In this document: one piece after another, positions 24,055 through 36,875 of the stretch
How positions within the stretch are numbered: the first letter of the stretch is position 1
Layout of the letters: each line of letters opens with the position of its first letter
NCBI GenBank assembly: GCA_947579665.1
Contig: OX388347.1
Location: forward strand, 23,676,562 to 23,740,561
Source: Sympetrum striolatum
Taxonomy: Eukaryota > Arthropoda > Insecta > Odonata > Libellulidae
Reading direction: 5' to 3'
Length of the DNA stretch: 64,000 nt
Notes under the pieces: generated by a model
Databases searched by the model: none
Seen by the model: only the letters and a program-made list of their open reading frames with translations
Told to the model about the DNA's origin: nothing
Made by a program: the position numbers and the translations under genes

Positions 24055-26944
24055 GTAGAATTAGATTAAGGCGCCTCAACCCTTAGGTTATTTGCGCCAA
24101 TACTTGACAAAACTGACAAATAAAAAATTACGGCATTACATATTGCTATTTATTCATTTTTTATCTCCTCGTCTATCTTTACCAATGATTCCGTTGTAAC
24201 CTATCAAAAGTTAATTATGACTGAATTAATACAATTAGTGCCTTTTGTACTAAGAGGAAGTAACACATGGGCTGCTCATACGTCCCTTTTTTGCCGGATC
24301 AATCCCATTTCCGGCCCCGTCCAGGTTGACGAAAATTGTGCCTTATCCCGTTAAAGAACATGTGATTTTTTCATAATATTCAATAGCGATATACTGAGGA
24401 CTAAAAATTTCAACGGCAGATATCCTAAAGGAGTTCAATTATACATTAAATTTGAAATCCAACAACCTAGCTAACTTTTTCACGAAATTTATATTTAATA
24501 ATGAAAAAACTATGTGTTGAGGCTGTGGTGAAACTCGTCAGATTCCAAAGTAATCCAAAGTAAAGACACGTATATATCTAATTAAGATATAATTTGCATC
24601 AAAAAAGGGCTAAGAATTCTATAGAAATTACATCTACATTGAGGCAATGAAAGTATCTCACCAAAAATCGAGCGAAAATTCTGACCGTTCTGCAGACGGG
24701 AAATATTGTTTCCAAGAAGATTTGAAATGTAATTTACAAACAAAGGGAAGCTATGCCATTGAAGCTGTGCATTGGTACTTGACTTAAAATGTTAATTGAA
24801 AGGGTTGCCTCTTAGGACGAGAATAAGCTTATTAAAGTCGTCCATTATTATTATATGCTTACGAGTACACGTGCGAATCAAGCGGAAGTCAGCGGATGAT
24901 GGGGAGTTGACGGAGAAATATTTACCATATTGTTATAAAATTCAGAGAAAAAAGGTTAAATTTGCGGTAATCAGGACACTAGCAATTCCGAAATGTAACT
25001 CGAAAATTTTTTATACTTTAAAATTGATATTAATGATGTATTTGATCGTTAGATATAACAAAATAATCTAAATGCGAGTAAAGAAAAACAATCAGTTCCA
25101 CCCTCTTTAAAGGACTGGAAGTCTAGCAGACGTTCACATTTTCAAAGGTTAAAATTAATACAGGTATAACTAGTGCCTTTTGAATTACATTAAGGTATTT
25201 TGTGGATAAGTATAAGTTACTTGTGTTGTTTCTAAAACTTTGTTTTGTTAAACAATGTTTATGCATTTCAGAACTCCACAAAGTTACGGCCTCCGTGAAT
25301 TTTATGTTGAATTTAAGTTAAGAAAGGTAAAACAAATAATTAACGGATGCACTCGTTAGTTGCAGAAACTCCATTTTAAAGTTACGAAGGGGTACTTCTT
25401 TATTTTCCTTCATTATCCTACGTAAATTAAAAACAAAATGGTGTAAGAACCTCTGAAAACGTTGTCAAATTTGATCGCAATATCTTATACGTTCGTTTGT
25501 TATGGAGACGCATGAGTACGTTTCGGAAAGTGGTCTGCCGAAGAGGTTGGTCGTGTTTCCGCAAAATTGCGAAATGAGTAGGACAAGATTTTAAAAGGTT
25601 TTATGAGATCAACTCAAAAACTTAAGTCTTATCTCATGAGAAAGCCTACAGAAATATTTTATCGTCCAAAGGCCGACGGCCCACAGACATGAAAAAACAG
25701 GTAGCATGGACAGCAATGGCTGAATTGTACTTAATTGTATTAATTGTACACAAACTTCCTTTACGGTTGAAGCAGTTCAATAAATATTAAACAATCTTAC
25801 ATATAATAACATTAGATTTTCGACTTACGACTGGAGACTCTCTCAGTGATCGGTAGTCCTCAAATACATAAGTCGGACAAGAATGGAATAATGATAAACT
25901 AGGTATTTAAAATGCATACACGAGGATATTTTGTTAATTTCTCAACTTTACAAGAGCCGTAAAAGAAATAGATCAATATACTAGGATAATATTTATTGAA
26001 CGACCAAATTTTTAATTCTTGTGGCAATCAGTTATTAAGTTTTAGGCAAATATAAACACACGAAAGACGGAATGATAACGGTCGATAATATGAGCGGCCG
26101 TAAGTCACAAGGGCGTAAGTTTGGAGTGTGATTAAACAAAATAGAGAAATATCATGACTACATGCACTAAGAATATACATATGTGCAATAGAATCATTTC
26201 AAAAAACCCTGTATGCAGTCTTATTTCATTTTCGTCATTAATACCTTAACCAACAGAGGATTGGGCATCTAAAGAGAAGTACAACGGAAAGAAAAAATAG
26301 TACACGACTAGCAAAAACTAGGTTAAACGTAAGAACGGAATCTTTAGTGGAACCACACAGTGAAAAAGGAAGGTCAGATGGCTAAAATATTTTCATGATT
26401 CATTTTATGATTTCAACAGTATCCAAAATAGAAATGGCCTAATCTTATTGACAGATGTACGGAAAATTAAATCAACGCATTTAAAAATGAGTCTCTCTCT
26501 CTCAGACGTAAAAACTAATGAAGATATGGACTGGGAACAACGAATCGAAGCCTACGCCAGATGTAGTATCTCTGGAAAATCTATAAATCGTACGTAAAGG
26601 AATGATATAAACTCCGATAGGCTAATATGTAGTATACATAACCATAGGAGGGATGAATATCGCTTTATTGATATCAAACTGTTGCCTCCTATATATAAAT
26701 CTAAGCTAAACCTTTAAGAAAAACGGAATGCTAGATGTGCAAGAAATGTATATTTTATGCAGAGGCTTACTTTCTCAGAGTCGTGCAGATCATAAAAAAA
26801 GCTCGGAACCAATCACTTGCCGCTGTACAGAGGCATTATTTGCCCGAGGGCAAGGAAAAGCCGTGCTCAATCACAACCTCAAGGACGACAAATCAAGTGC
26901 AATACGGAAAAGACTGGAAAGGCCCCGTGTTTCTATTAGACATT
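24055..26944. other. AT-rich stretch, no gene seen
   Basis: At 24285-24330 a B-box-like GGATCAATCC is followed by CCGGCCCCGTC, an 11-mer that recurs at 31420 beside a better B box; both may be the same old SINE type. Frames such as 24796-25071 (plus, 91 codons) are unrecognised. No other structure. Confidence 0.4.
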
Positions 26945-26992
26945 AACAGGGAATTCTATTTCAGTATACCAACAGGGAATTCAATTTAATTC
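26945..26992 (+). repeat. Two-copy tandem repeat
   Basis: AACAGGGAATTC occurs at 26945 and again at 26971, with partially matching sequence after each copy, giving a 26-bp unit repeated about twice. Probably a local slippage duplication. Confidence 0.5.
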
Positions 26993-28026
26993 AGGTCTAT
27001 TCAATCAAATCCTGCTGGTGAATAATGGCGATTGAAGCAACCCAGATAAAATGTCTTTGCTCCAAAATTATGAGACCAGTAGATAAGTGAGATTAATAGG
27101 AGAAAAAGAATTATAATTTTTACACAGAAATATGTTGACAAAAACCAGTAGTGGAAATAGTATTAAATGGCGGTATTTAAGAGAGATTCAAAGGAAATTC
27201 AGTTTAAAATAAAAGGATACAGGAATATATAAGGTCCAGATTTTCTTTACGTTTTAATTTCCTTTTCCATCAATTTTCTACCAATAACAGATATTTCAAA
27301 ATAGTACAAATTTATATTCAGTACAATACATTCAAAATAATATTTTTATTTGCGTAGAGCTAATATTAAAATATTTGGTCTAATTTTAATAAACCGGAAG
27401 CTAAGTAAGCACTTGGTCTGCAATTAAGATACCCATATCTGTGGAGAGTAACCCGCCGATCAAATACTCAGCTGCAAATAAAGCCGTGGGTTATGAATAT
27501 GGAGAGTCATTCCGAGATGGAAATATAAAAATTAAAAAGGAAACGTTTATTTTCTCAATTTCGTTTTACTAAAGTCTCTATACCTTTGCACAAACTGAAG
27601 AAACACAATCGTAGATATAAAAATCATTATAGGTTGGTTTTGTTTTTGATGCACAGATATAAATTTATAAGGTGAGATAAATAAAGTTAAAATAAAAAAT
27701 TTGTTAAAAATGTGTGCATTTATCCTAAACATTCAATATCTCGTAATCACTTAATGTTCAGAGCTGAGATTGCTTTTACTTAGTGTTTGTGTGTTTTACA
27801 AAGTGTTTTTTTATAAGAAATCATTATTATAGGTCTAAGGATTAGAATATATATTTTGATAATTGCCTAGCGACTTAACACAACGATAGATTCAATTGCA
27901 TCTAATGGACAACAATAATGTATATAGAAAAACATTACGAACGTAGCAACCATAGCATTTTACGTTCTTAGTGGCTATCGAAAATTAAAAATCGTTCACA
28001 GCAACGTGAATAGGATTCCATTCTAG
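26993..28026. other. AT-rich stretch, no gene seen
   Basis: The only frame of note is 61 codons on the minus strand at 27547-27732, Phe/Ile/Lys-rich and unrecognised. Confidence 0.5.
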
Positions 28027-28450
28027 ATGAGCATCGCCTTTAAAAGATCATCCAACATAATTCAAGGCAGAAACGAACGCAATTGCATTCTTGGAGCATT
28101 AGAGATATCGCATTTCCTGACTATTCCGACTTCGAGTCGTGGCGCTAAGTCGCCTCGCGGACCACCTTCATCGCTCATTCCGATATCCGACCCGGACCTA
28201 CACTCTCTGGACCTCGCGGGAGATGAACCGGGTCTAATGGGAATCCCCGAGCGCCCATCGTCGCGAGGATGTCCTCGTCCGGGAGATGATCGAGTAGCGC
28301 CCGCGAAGGGAGGGATGCAACCGCGGGGCGGAAGTGGTCGCCTGGTAACGAGGCGCCAAAGCCGCTCATGCGGAAAGAGGGACGCCAAGCTTAAGGTCTT
28401 AAGAGGAACGGTGAGGAGACGGAGAATGTGGGTGGGGACGTGTGAGTAGG
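28027..28450. other. CpG-rich patch with open frames on both strands
   Basis: A plus frame from an ATG (28027-28449, 140 codons) encodes a Pro/Ser/Arg/Gly-rich hydrophilic chain (for example ISDPDLHSLDLAGDEPGLMG) with a basic end. The minus strand is open for 108 codons over the same span. High GC content explains both. The plus frame has a true ATG and more varied residues than most, so a disordered protein or untranslated exon is possible, but no family is recognised. Confidence 0.28.
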
Positions 28451-28944
28451 AATGTCTAAGATTCCGAGGGAATCTGGCAGCATGGTATCAAATCTCATAA
28501 TAATCTCTCAAATCTGCTGAGTGAAGGTCTACCCGTTACATAAAGCCTTTTCTTCGGGATCAAACGATCCAAACATTATAATTCTAATAGTATCCTCTTT
28601 CCCAGATGATCTAGCTAAACGGTGACAGTATTCTTTCATTATGTGCGTATTCTTTTATTTATTTGGAAGCGAAAGTTTAATTTAGTTCGTTATTCTGGAT
28701 CACTTTTTAATTTGTTAAATAATAATGTGAAGACAATACAGCATTAGCTTTATGAATGGTTAAAATTTACGAAAATAATGCTAAAAATAATAAGATATGG
28801 CCAATGATTTCTTCCGTTTTACAGTAAATACGAAAAATCTACAGACAACAGCTAAGATCACTGGCAGGAAAAAACATTCTTAAATACAAATGATGGAATG
28901 AAAGAAATGAATTTGCCCATGAAAGTGCGCTGCTTAAACCAAAG
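28451..28944. other. AT-rich stretch, no gene seen
   Basis: No open frame of note, repeat or RNA gene recognised. Confidence 0.5.
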
Positions 28945-29000
28945 TTATACAGAGGTGAAAAATAGTTCCATCCAAGAGACTATTTTTCACCTCTGTATAA
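28945..29000. mobile_element. Perfect short foldback element or RNA hairpin
   Basis: The arm at 28945-28966 (starting TTATACAGAGGTG) is the exact reverse complement of 28979-29000 over 22 bp, with a 12-nt loop. A TA lies at each outer end, so it could be a minimal Tc1/mariner-type foldback of two terminal repeats with almost nothing between them. It could also be a locus for a small-RNA hairpin, although the fully perfect stem and lack of bulges are unlike a typical animal microRNA precursor. Flanks are AT-rich and non-coding. Confidence 0.5.
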
Positions 29001-29535
29001 TCCTTATTCTTAAAAACTATATCAAAAGGAAAGAATCTGTGCAAATTCATCATTATATTTTAATCATTATAATATAGTTGAATTATATAGTTGATATAGT
29101 GAGAAAACACATTATAATATGTTTAAAATAAATAATGGGTAATACATGACGCGCCTATTATTAAATCGTATGAATGATACATTCCTTTTGTAATTCTTTT
29201 TAATTTCATTAAAAATCCAATTTATTAAAGAAAGATGAGAACTTTCTAGAAAATGTTATCCACAGGAAAATTTAAAAATAAAATCCTCAAAATTTAACTA
29301 GGACTTATCCTTTTCCAAGAGAAGGTTTTACAATAATAATAAATTTCCTAATTAGCGCTATTTAAAAAACAGCAGTACTAGAAAAAAATCTACGATTCCA
29401 AAGGGGATTCGATTATGATCTGGTCTTTAAAATGCGCATGTCTTCCAGATCGGTAACTAAAATGAATTCACGCTGCCTTAGATTCCGAAGACATGGTTAT
29501 CGAATAAGGAAGCGAAAGATGCTGGGAATCGAAGG
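29001..29535. other. AT-rich stretch, no gene seen
   Basis: Imperfect ATTATAATAT-type repeats at about 29050-29120; otherwise featureless. Confidence 0.45.
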
Positions 29536-29825
29536 AACATAAGTTGGCATTTGTAGGTAGAAGTTGGCGAGGAGCAAGACGTTCGAGGGCGAGAAGTGGA
29601 GGTGAGGAAAGGGAAGGGAAGAGGCTGGCGCCGCGATGCCTACCCCGCATGGGCGCCCAAATGCTTTCATTTCCTGGCGTCTCCGCCCACCCTCCGCCTT
29701 CCTTCCGAGTCAGCCGTCGGGACGCCAAGGGGAAGGAGGAGAGAAAGATTTGGAGAATGAGGGAGTGAGTGACGGGAGGCTGCGAAGGAAGGCAATCTGT
29801 CGACGAAAGGGGTGTCACTGAATAA
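29536..29825. other. GC-rich, purine-skewed patch
   Basis: Purine-rich on the plus strand (GGAAAGGGAAGGGAAGAGG). It gives overlapping frames of 60-116 codons on both strands with low-complexity translations. Read as non-coding. Confidence 0.4.
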
Positions 29826-31258
29826 ACGACGCCGTTTCCTAAATATCAGTTTTTCGAATCACGGGACTTTTTAAATTTAACGTGAATATCATCCCATTTA
29901 ATCTCAATTCCTTCACAGTTCAAAATGATCTCTTATTAGGGAATCTTCGGCAATTATGAGAACACTTCTGGCAATGTAATCAAAATATATATTTAAGTAG
30001 AACGAAACGGAGATCCCAAAAATACTTGCCAACAGTAGACCCATCCCTTTCAACTAAATTCAGTATTTCTATTCCATGATTCCTCTTTATATTGTGCTAA
30101 TTCGTTGATATTGTAATAATAAATATTTTAATGAAATAGGTAATAAAATTGACAGAATTTCTTCTAACAAATATTTATAAGAATAGAAAAGCAGAGGGCA
30201 CACAACCATCAGCATAGCAATAAAATAAAAACATCAGCGAGTAAGTGTATTTTAATTCATGTAATGTGACATGACTATAACACGGTGGCTTTTGTATAGT
30301 CGTAACACAGATTTACATCTGCTTTTCTGCAAAAGCGGCATGGAAATAATATTCAGCGAAAAGAATTCACAGAAAAAGAATTCCATTTTGCTTCCACGAT
30401 GCATCCTTTTAAAATGTAATATTTAAATTCAACTGCCAAACCATCAACTGATAAGTGAAGCATTATTTTACTTCGGTAGCATCATTCTAAAATCCTCTTC
30501 TCCTGAAGTGGCTTGCCATAAGAGCTGTGAGAAGTAAACGGAAGCAGGGAAAGCAGTGAGGAAAATAAAAATGGTCCGCTAACGCAAGCAGTCTGGTGAG
30601 GATGGAAAGTGAGAAAGATGTGAGAATCTCCGAAGCGATCTTTCGGTTCCACGGATGAAAATGAACTGCGAGGAGAGTGGATTAAGGTTACGAGAAATTT
30701 CCCTCCGCGGGATGAGTTGGCTCGCTAAGAGGAATTCCGTCGCGAGATCCACCGCAGACATTCCCCCAAATGCTCGCTAATCGAGTTAATGGCGTTCCCA
30801 CAGCCTAGACTCTCCGGCGAAAATTCTCCTGTGATTATTCTGAATTAAACTGTTGGATGTTCATCCAACGGGACATGATACATGAATTCAAGGTAATATG
30901 CACGAAAGGTTGCTTATCGGGCAAATAGTAAATGAACATACTCCAAAATTGGATCGTGCATAAAGTAGCTATCTTTTCCCAAAATGGTTAGCTACATTAC
31001 ATCTTATATCATAGCATACGATATTTATTGAGCATCTATCTTGACCATTAGAGTCATCATCAAATTAATAGGTGATATAACTAGAATTGATTTCATTTGC
31101 CATGTTATAACGCAACCTGACAAAACCATGTAATTTGTTCAATATATATTGTTTGGAACAGTAGAAGTAGTACTTTTTTCTTTCTTTCATGGATATCTGC
31201 CACGAAATAACAAACTAAATAGTTTATTCAATGGCCAAAAATGTTATGATCTCTCCCT
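29826..31258. other. AT-rich, with a GC-richer spot at 30490-30840
   Basis: The spot holds a 60-codon minus frame (30579-30761), unrecognised. No repeat or RNA gene seen. Confidence 0.4.
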
Positions 31259-31329
31259 CATCGGTATATGAAATATCTTAGGTTTTCTAGAAGTATCTTA
31301 GGTATCATCGGTATACGAAATATCTTAGC
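31259..31329 (+). repeat. 47-bp-period tandem duplication
   Basis: CATCGGTATATGAAATATCT at 31259 recurs at 31306 with one change (TATACG for TATATG), and a related AGTATCTTAGG lies between them. About one and a half copies of a 47-bp unit. Confidence 0.55.
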
Positions 31330-31404
31330 TGAGTATTTGCATACTAACTAATGTTATAATAAATTCATCCTCAAAAACCTTTCCATAAACACCTTTAATT
31401 ATCT

Positions 31405-31455
31405 TACCAAGTTCGATTCCCGGCCCCGTCAGACTTTTTTCAAGTCTGTTTTTCC
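31405..31455 (+). repeat. B-box-like motif followed by a hairpin (possible SINE remnant)
   Basis: GTTCGATTCC (31411-31420) fits the tRNA B box except at its first position. It runs into CCGGCCCCGTC and then a 7-bp perfect hairpin (CAGACTT at 31430-31436 with AAGTCTG at 31442-31448), with T-runs in and after the loop. The T-runs could terminate pol III. No A box was found upstream, so only a decayed SINE fragment is suggested. Confidence 0.3.
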
Positions 31456-32915
31456 TTGGAATTTATCCTACCAATTGCTAAGGCAGAAACAAGAAATGAA
31501 GAAGTTAAATGAAAATCATCACATCTAGAATATAGTGGCGGAGTGTTTGATTAGATTTATATTAAAAATTACCGTGATGAGTTGCAGAAAACCTCCGAAC
31601 CAAAAAAAAAAGTAACTAACCAAATAAAAATCTTTTGAAGGTTAAAAAATAAAAAAGCAACGGGAGGAAGAACAATAATGTTTTTAACGACGATGGAAGT
31701 GTCAAAATGAGAATTCAGGAAAACGCACATCGGGAAATGCGTTCACGAGTGTACTGAAGCGAGGGTGGCTTCTGTATAAGGGATACGGAGGAGTGCGCAT
31801 CTCTGACATAGATTGATAGTGAAAGGGAGAGAAGGGGATGGATGGGATAGCCAAGAGTCGACGACTGAAACCGACACGACAGCAAGAAGTCACAACGTCC
31901 CCAAAAGAGACGCAACTTCCCGAAAATACTACGGTGTCCTTTCGAATTCCAAAACTGAAAGCTGAATTGAATAAATATCAAAATAGCAAAAGAGCTGATA
32001 ATGCATTACTAACATGAATCTTCATCATTTGTGCTTCAAATGACGGACTGAATAAATGGTAAAATGGATATGTGACTTCCGTGAAAAAATTAAGTTTAAC
32101 ATAGCAACAAAATGAATTAGCCCAAATATAGTTACCGATTATGATCATAATCTCCAGCGTACTAAAACTTTTATAACTACTATTGACTTTTAAAATGGCC
32201 ATTTTAATTTAAATATTTAAATTTATTTCCCTGGAGTAAACATTTTTACGAAGTATCCTAAGACTATACCAGCGGACAAAAAGCATCGAGAGTTGTACCA
32301 ACTAGCACCGATAACCGACCAACAGCTCATGAATAAGCCCAATTTAACTCTTGTAACCATTTGACTCAATATTAATTAAATTCTGAAGTCGATTGCATGG
32401 ATAAGATCGCAGGTAATACGAAGAAAAAATAGAAATATAAATAAGGTTTTCATTCATATTAAAATTGAATTCCATGAGGGACTGCACACAACCACCTCGT
32501 TCAACCCTTCGTTAAAAGCTGCAGACGCATTTTCCAGAGACGAGGATTTCTGTTATTAGAATATAGAGCCCTAAAATACGAAATTGTTTTCCTAAGACTA
32601 ATACTTTAGCTGTAGCCGATTCGAACCTTGATTTTTCTACATCCTCAATAGGGCCAGTAGCCTATATCTACTAAACAAATTTCGACTCCATTCTTACATA
32701 TACGAGTTGTCACACTAGGAACGACGTTTTTAACTGAAAAACGTAGGCTACCCAGCAAGAACATTTTCAGAAGCCGTTTTGAGAACTTTGTGTGCAAGGG
32801 AAACGTAATTAACCGAAAATACCGGAGAAACAAAGAAATGATCATTAAGCAATTTAAACAAAATAAAACTTAATTTTTAAATGACACAAAGATATACGGA
32901 TGAGCCAAGCTATAA
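31456..32915. other. AT-rich, with a GC-richer spot at 31700-31960
   Basis: Minus-strand frames of 63 and 88 codons overlap in the spot and are pyrimidine-driven. A solitary AAGGTTCGAATCGG (minus, near 32620) fits a B box but lacks an A box. No gene is supported. Confidence 0.4.
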
Positions 32916-33400
32916 CCTTCAAAACTCCGAAATGAAAAAGTGATAAAGACGGTAGCCGTCCGTGGGGTGAAAATGCACCCACCAACGTAGAAGCAAAAAT
33001 GCCGTCCAAACACGAGCATAATAATGCACATTCTTCGCGTCAGAATAAAAAAGGTGAGAGATAAACCAGGAGTTCGACAGGGAAGTGCGAGTTGAAGGAA
33101 ATTGAGAGAGAGGAGATATCACACCACCACGCCAAGATCGGCATGGGAACGAGAAAGAGAAAATAATAGTGAAGAGATGAAGCGAGGAGAGAAAGGAAGG
33201 GCGTCGTAACATCTTCAGGACAAGCGAAGAGAGGATACCTTTGTGTACTTGCGTCTGAGGCCTGAGATGTAACGGCCACTTTACAACTCCATCAAATGGA
33301 GTAGAATGAGGGAAAGAGGAAGGAAATTCAAGCACAGAGACACACCATGAGGTAGGATAAGAATAAGACAGCAAGGAAAAATGGAGCAGAAACACAGAAA
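32916..33400. other. Purine-skewed patch, long minus frame
   Basis: The minus strand is open for 158 codons (32919-33395, GTG start), with a Ser/Phe/His/Leu-rich translation typical of pyrimidine-rich DNA. Basic and aromatic residues are scattered, and no domain is recognised. Read as a composition artefact. Confidence 0.35.
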
Positions 33401-36400
33401 TCCTTTCCCATAGCTGAATGAATATTAAAACCTAATTCAATGAAACAAACATATCGAGATTAAAAACAGATCTACATATTCCCATTCCACAATAAAATTC
33501 ATGATATATTTTTTATTTCTGGAAGGTTTTAGTTAGGTTATTCTGATATAAGATTCATCAAGTTTATGTTATGTTTTATATTGCTCCTGGTATGTATTTA
33601 TACGATAAAATTACCGGAAAAGCAGGTGTAGAAAAAATCTGCTTTAAGATCATAGACTTTGATAGTCAAACAAGATTCGAAAATATACCAGGAAGTTTGC
33701 TCGAATTTTCAGACGATTGGGGCAGATATTAATACAGTACGTAACGCATTACTTTTCTAAGATAGAAGAATATCCTGAGGAAAAATTATCTTGGTGCAAA
33801 TTTTATGGCTATTACACGATAAATTATATTCTAGGTCAAAAAGTTACTACCAAGATAAATGAATTTCTCGGTGACCCCTGATCACATTTGAGGATTCCAA
33901 GGTAATGTTTAGAGCCTATAACTATTAAAACATAGAATCGTCTTAAGAATGATTACATACTGATATAATTAAGCAAGAAAATCAAATAAGATAGAGAGAG
34001 AAGATCAAAAAATGAAGAAGAAATCATAAAAAATATGATGGAGATAAGAGACCATGGGAATCACTTAAGTAGTAGGCTGAGAAATCAAGTTTTATCGGTT
34101 CACTATTCAAAATTCAGCTCAAGAGGCTCCAGTGCGTGAGAGGACGGGAAGAAAAATGGAAAAAATATGCAAAGCAGACGTAGTAGAAAAGAATAGCAGT
34201 CCGTATCAGTAACGAGGAAAACAGAATTATCTTTACAGGAAGGCCTTCCGAGGATTATCAGATACATTCATACGTCTTATAAATGCATGATGCTCTTTGA
34301 CTCTCTAAGGTCTTATTTCTCAATGAAGATAGACGTAGGAAAACTGAAACACAGAACTACTCTTAGGAAAATGAGCTTTGAGCTGAGAATTCAAATGCGA
34401 TATTCGCAATTAAACGTATGCATGATGATACAAGAAATATTCCAAAATATTGCACAATAAATAATGTCATAAAACGTAATAAATAAATGTGAAAAATATT
34501 TATATTGATAAAATAAACAATTTACTTGGCCAGAGTTCCAGCTTGCGGCCTGAGGATGACTTCAGTATGACTTAACATCAGTGACAGCGAAGGAGAGATG
34601 GGAGAATAAAAGTAAATAGTCAAAGTACTTAAAAAAATAATGAGTTGAAATAAAGAAAAACTCGAGAGATTACTTACGCTTCCTCTTGCTAAATTCTTCC
34701 AATGAAGCAAAGACACTTAATACCTTTCGCATCAGAATCGTAAAGATTGTACTAAATGGAGCTCACCGTCAACGACCGATAACTCAAATGGCTTTCTTCT
34801 CTATAGCATTAAAAAAGAACTCCCGTCAATTAAGCCCTTCGACGGATATTATGTAATGGAAATCACATCCGACAGGTTCTTCTGGATAAGCCGACATGAA
34901 CTGCCAGCTTATACAACCTTTTTAATACGTTCAATTAGAGTTGATTCGTATTTTCATCCTTTATTTATTCATGAGAAATAGGCTTACTGAAACACAAAAC
35001 TAAAATCAATTGCGTGAGATAAAGCAGAATCTCCTAATACTCGTGGGAACTTAATAAAAAAGACATTCGGGTATCATATTTTAATCATAGATTTTCTTAA
35101 TCTGAACCGAACGTAATTCTTTTTACCATCCCTTGTCTGAAATAAGAGAAAGATTCTAATGAAAGTCTAAAACGTTCTTACCATTTTTTTCTACTTTCTT
35201 CTATTGTAAATACAGGATATTCTGGATAAAGAGAATTAGTCTCAATAAACCAAAACAAATATTTCTATTCACTGAGTTTGCAATTTTTATAAGTCATGAA
35301 TACTGAATTACGAAAATACTAATAAAAGTAAAGTAATAAATTGAATACAGCATAAGGGTCAGGATGAAAATTTAAAGTATCATATCGGTTACTTCTTATA
35401 AATGAAAACGATACGAATAAGCTGAATAATTCTAGCTCTGTTCTTCATAGGATAAGTCTCGTGGTTAAAAAATATGAAAATAAGGCTTTGAAAACGACAA
35501 AATTCCTGTATCGATTACCCCTTTCTAAAAAACATTCTAACCTACTTTTGAAAGCCGCAACGTTACGGCGGCGTATATTGTACTTTCCCTGAAATTCCTC
35601 ACATCACACTCACAGGCATAGTAAAGAATTCCATTTGTATTCCGACAGAATTCATACACAAACATCGAATGATATTAACCCTTTCCGGAGGCCAAACCTT
35701 CAAGGCCGCTCAGGCCTTGCGAAATGGTATCAAATCGAAACAAAAAAGGAAGGCCCACTCGAACACTCATTACCACTACCTAATGGTTTCATTCTCTCAA
35801 TCATCGACCGTGGACTCCCAAAACTTCCCATTCCTTGAATCGCTAACATAAAATTAACCTTAGGAAGCGGCGACCGATCTGACAAAAGGAGTGACGGCTG
35901 AAAGAGGATTGTGCCGCAGGAGCCAAAATGTAACCTGGTAGCAGCATTTCTGTTTTTTACATTGAGTGAGTTAAAAAGTCATTTTTCACGTGCGACTCTC
36001 ACATATATTTACACGTTAGTCCCCATACGCCGGCACGAAAGGAAAGCATAGGGTATAATCGAGGGGACATTATTCAACAAGAAGTCATTTTCGGAGGTTG
36101 ATGCACATTGCTCAATGTCTTTGCAAAATGAGAATAGAATGGAAAATATCCAGGATCGCGGAAATTTCGGATTCCGTAATCTTTCTGCTGCAGGAAGAAA
36201 ACGTAAGATTCATTACTGCGGCCGCACATAGCTTTGTGTAACACTAACTGCCCAACCACTCCATTAAAGAAGGCTTAATAAAAGAAAAGTTGTGACAGAA
36301 AAATTATCATACCTATATTTATTCCCCTACAGAATTATCACTATGCAAAAGATGCTTCGTATACAGAGGTAGAAAAACGGAAGGATGTCAAAAACATGAG

Positions 36401-36875
36401 GCCAAATATTAAAATTTAAAAATTAATTGTGAGCAAGCTGATTCCAAGCATAATTCTCATAGTTTACTCAAGTTACCAAAAGCTGCTCACGAAAATTCAC
36501 AAAGTTGTAACATTGACCTTGAGATGATAATGTTTTCGAACAAAAAAGCTGCCGCAACAGAAAGATCTATAGAATAACACGGGAGACCAGTGATATAAGC
36601 GTTTCACCAAATGAAAATAATCATCAACTCAATGATATGAATGAATTTTCAATGATTCGCGATTCAAGTGAGTTAAAAACCCGATCTCGTAAAGAAACAA
36701 CCAGACCCTTTGCACTGAAAAAAATCACTCGAGAAATAAATCTCAAGTTCAATTTCAATTTCCTCTCAAGTGTTTCACGCCAGTTATGAAGTTGTTCCGG
36801 AATATTAGACTCTCGCAGTAGTTCTACTCTACACAAATATGGTGATAATTCTACAGCTCAACCATCGGACTGAAT
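33401..36875. other. AT-rich stretch, no gene seen
   Basis: Frames reach only 60-70 codons, for example 36624-36836 minus. No recognisable mobile or RNA element. Confidence 0.45.

Noticed and set aside
32919..33395. 158-codon minus-strand open frame
   Set aside because: Begins at GTG; the Ser/Phe/His-rich translation matches pyrimidine-rich DNA and no domain is recognisable.
34815..34870. Ribosomal RNA fragment
   Set aside because: A CCGTCAATT string recalls a conserved small-subunit rRNA site, but the bases around it do not match and no further rRNA similarity was seen.
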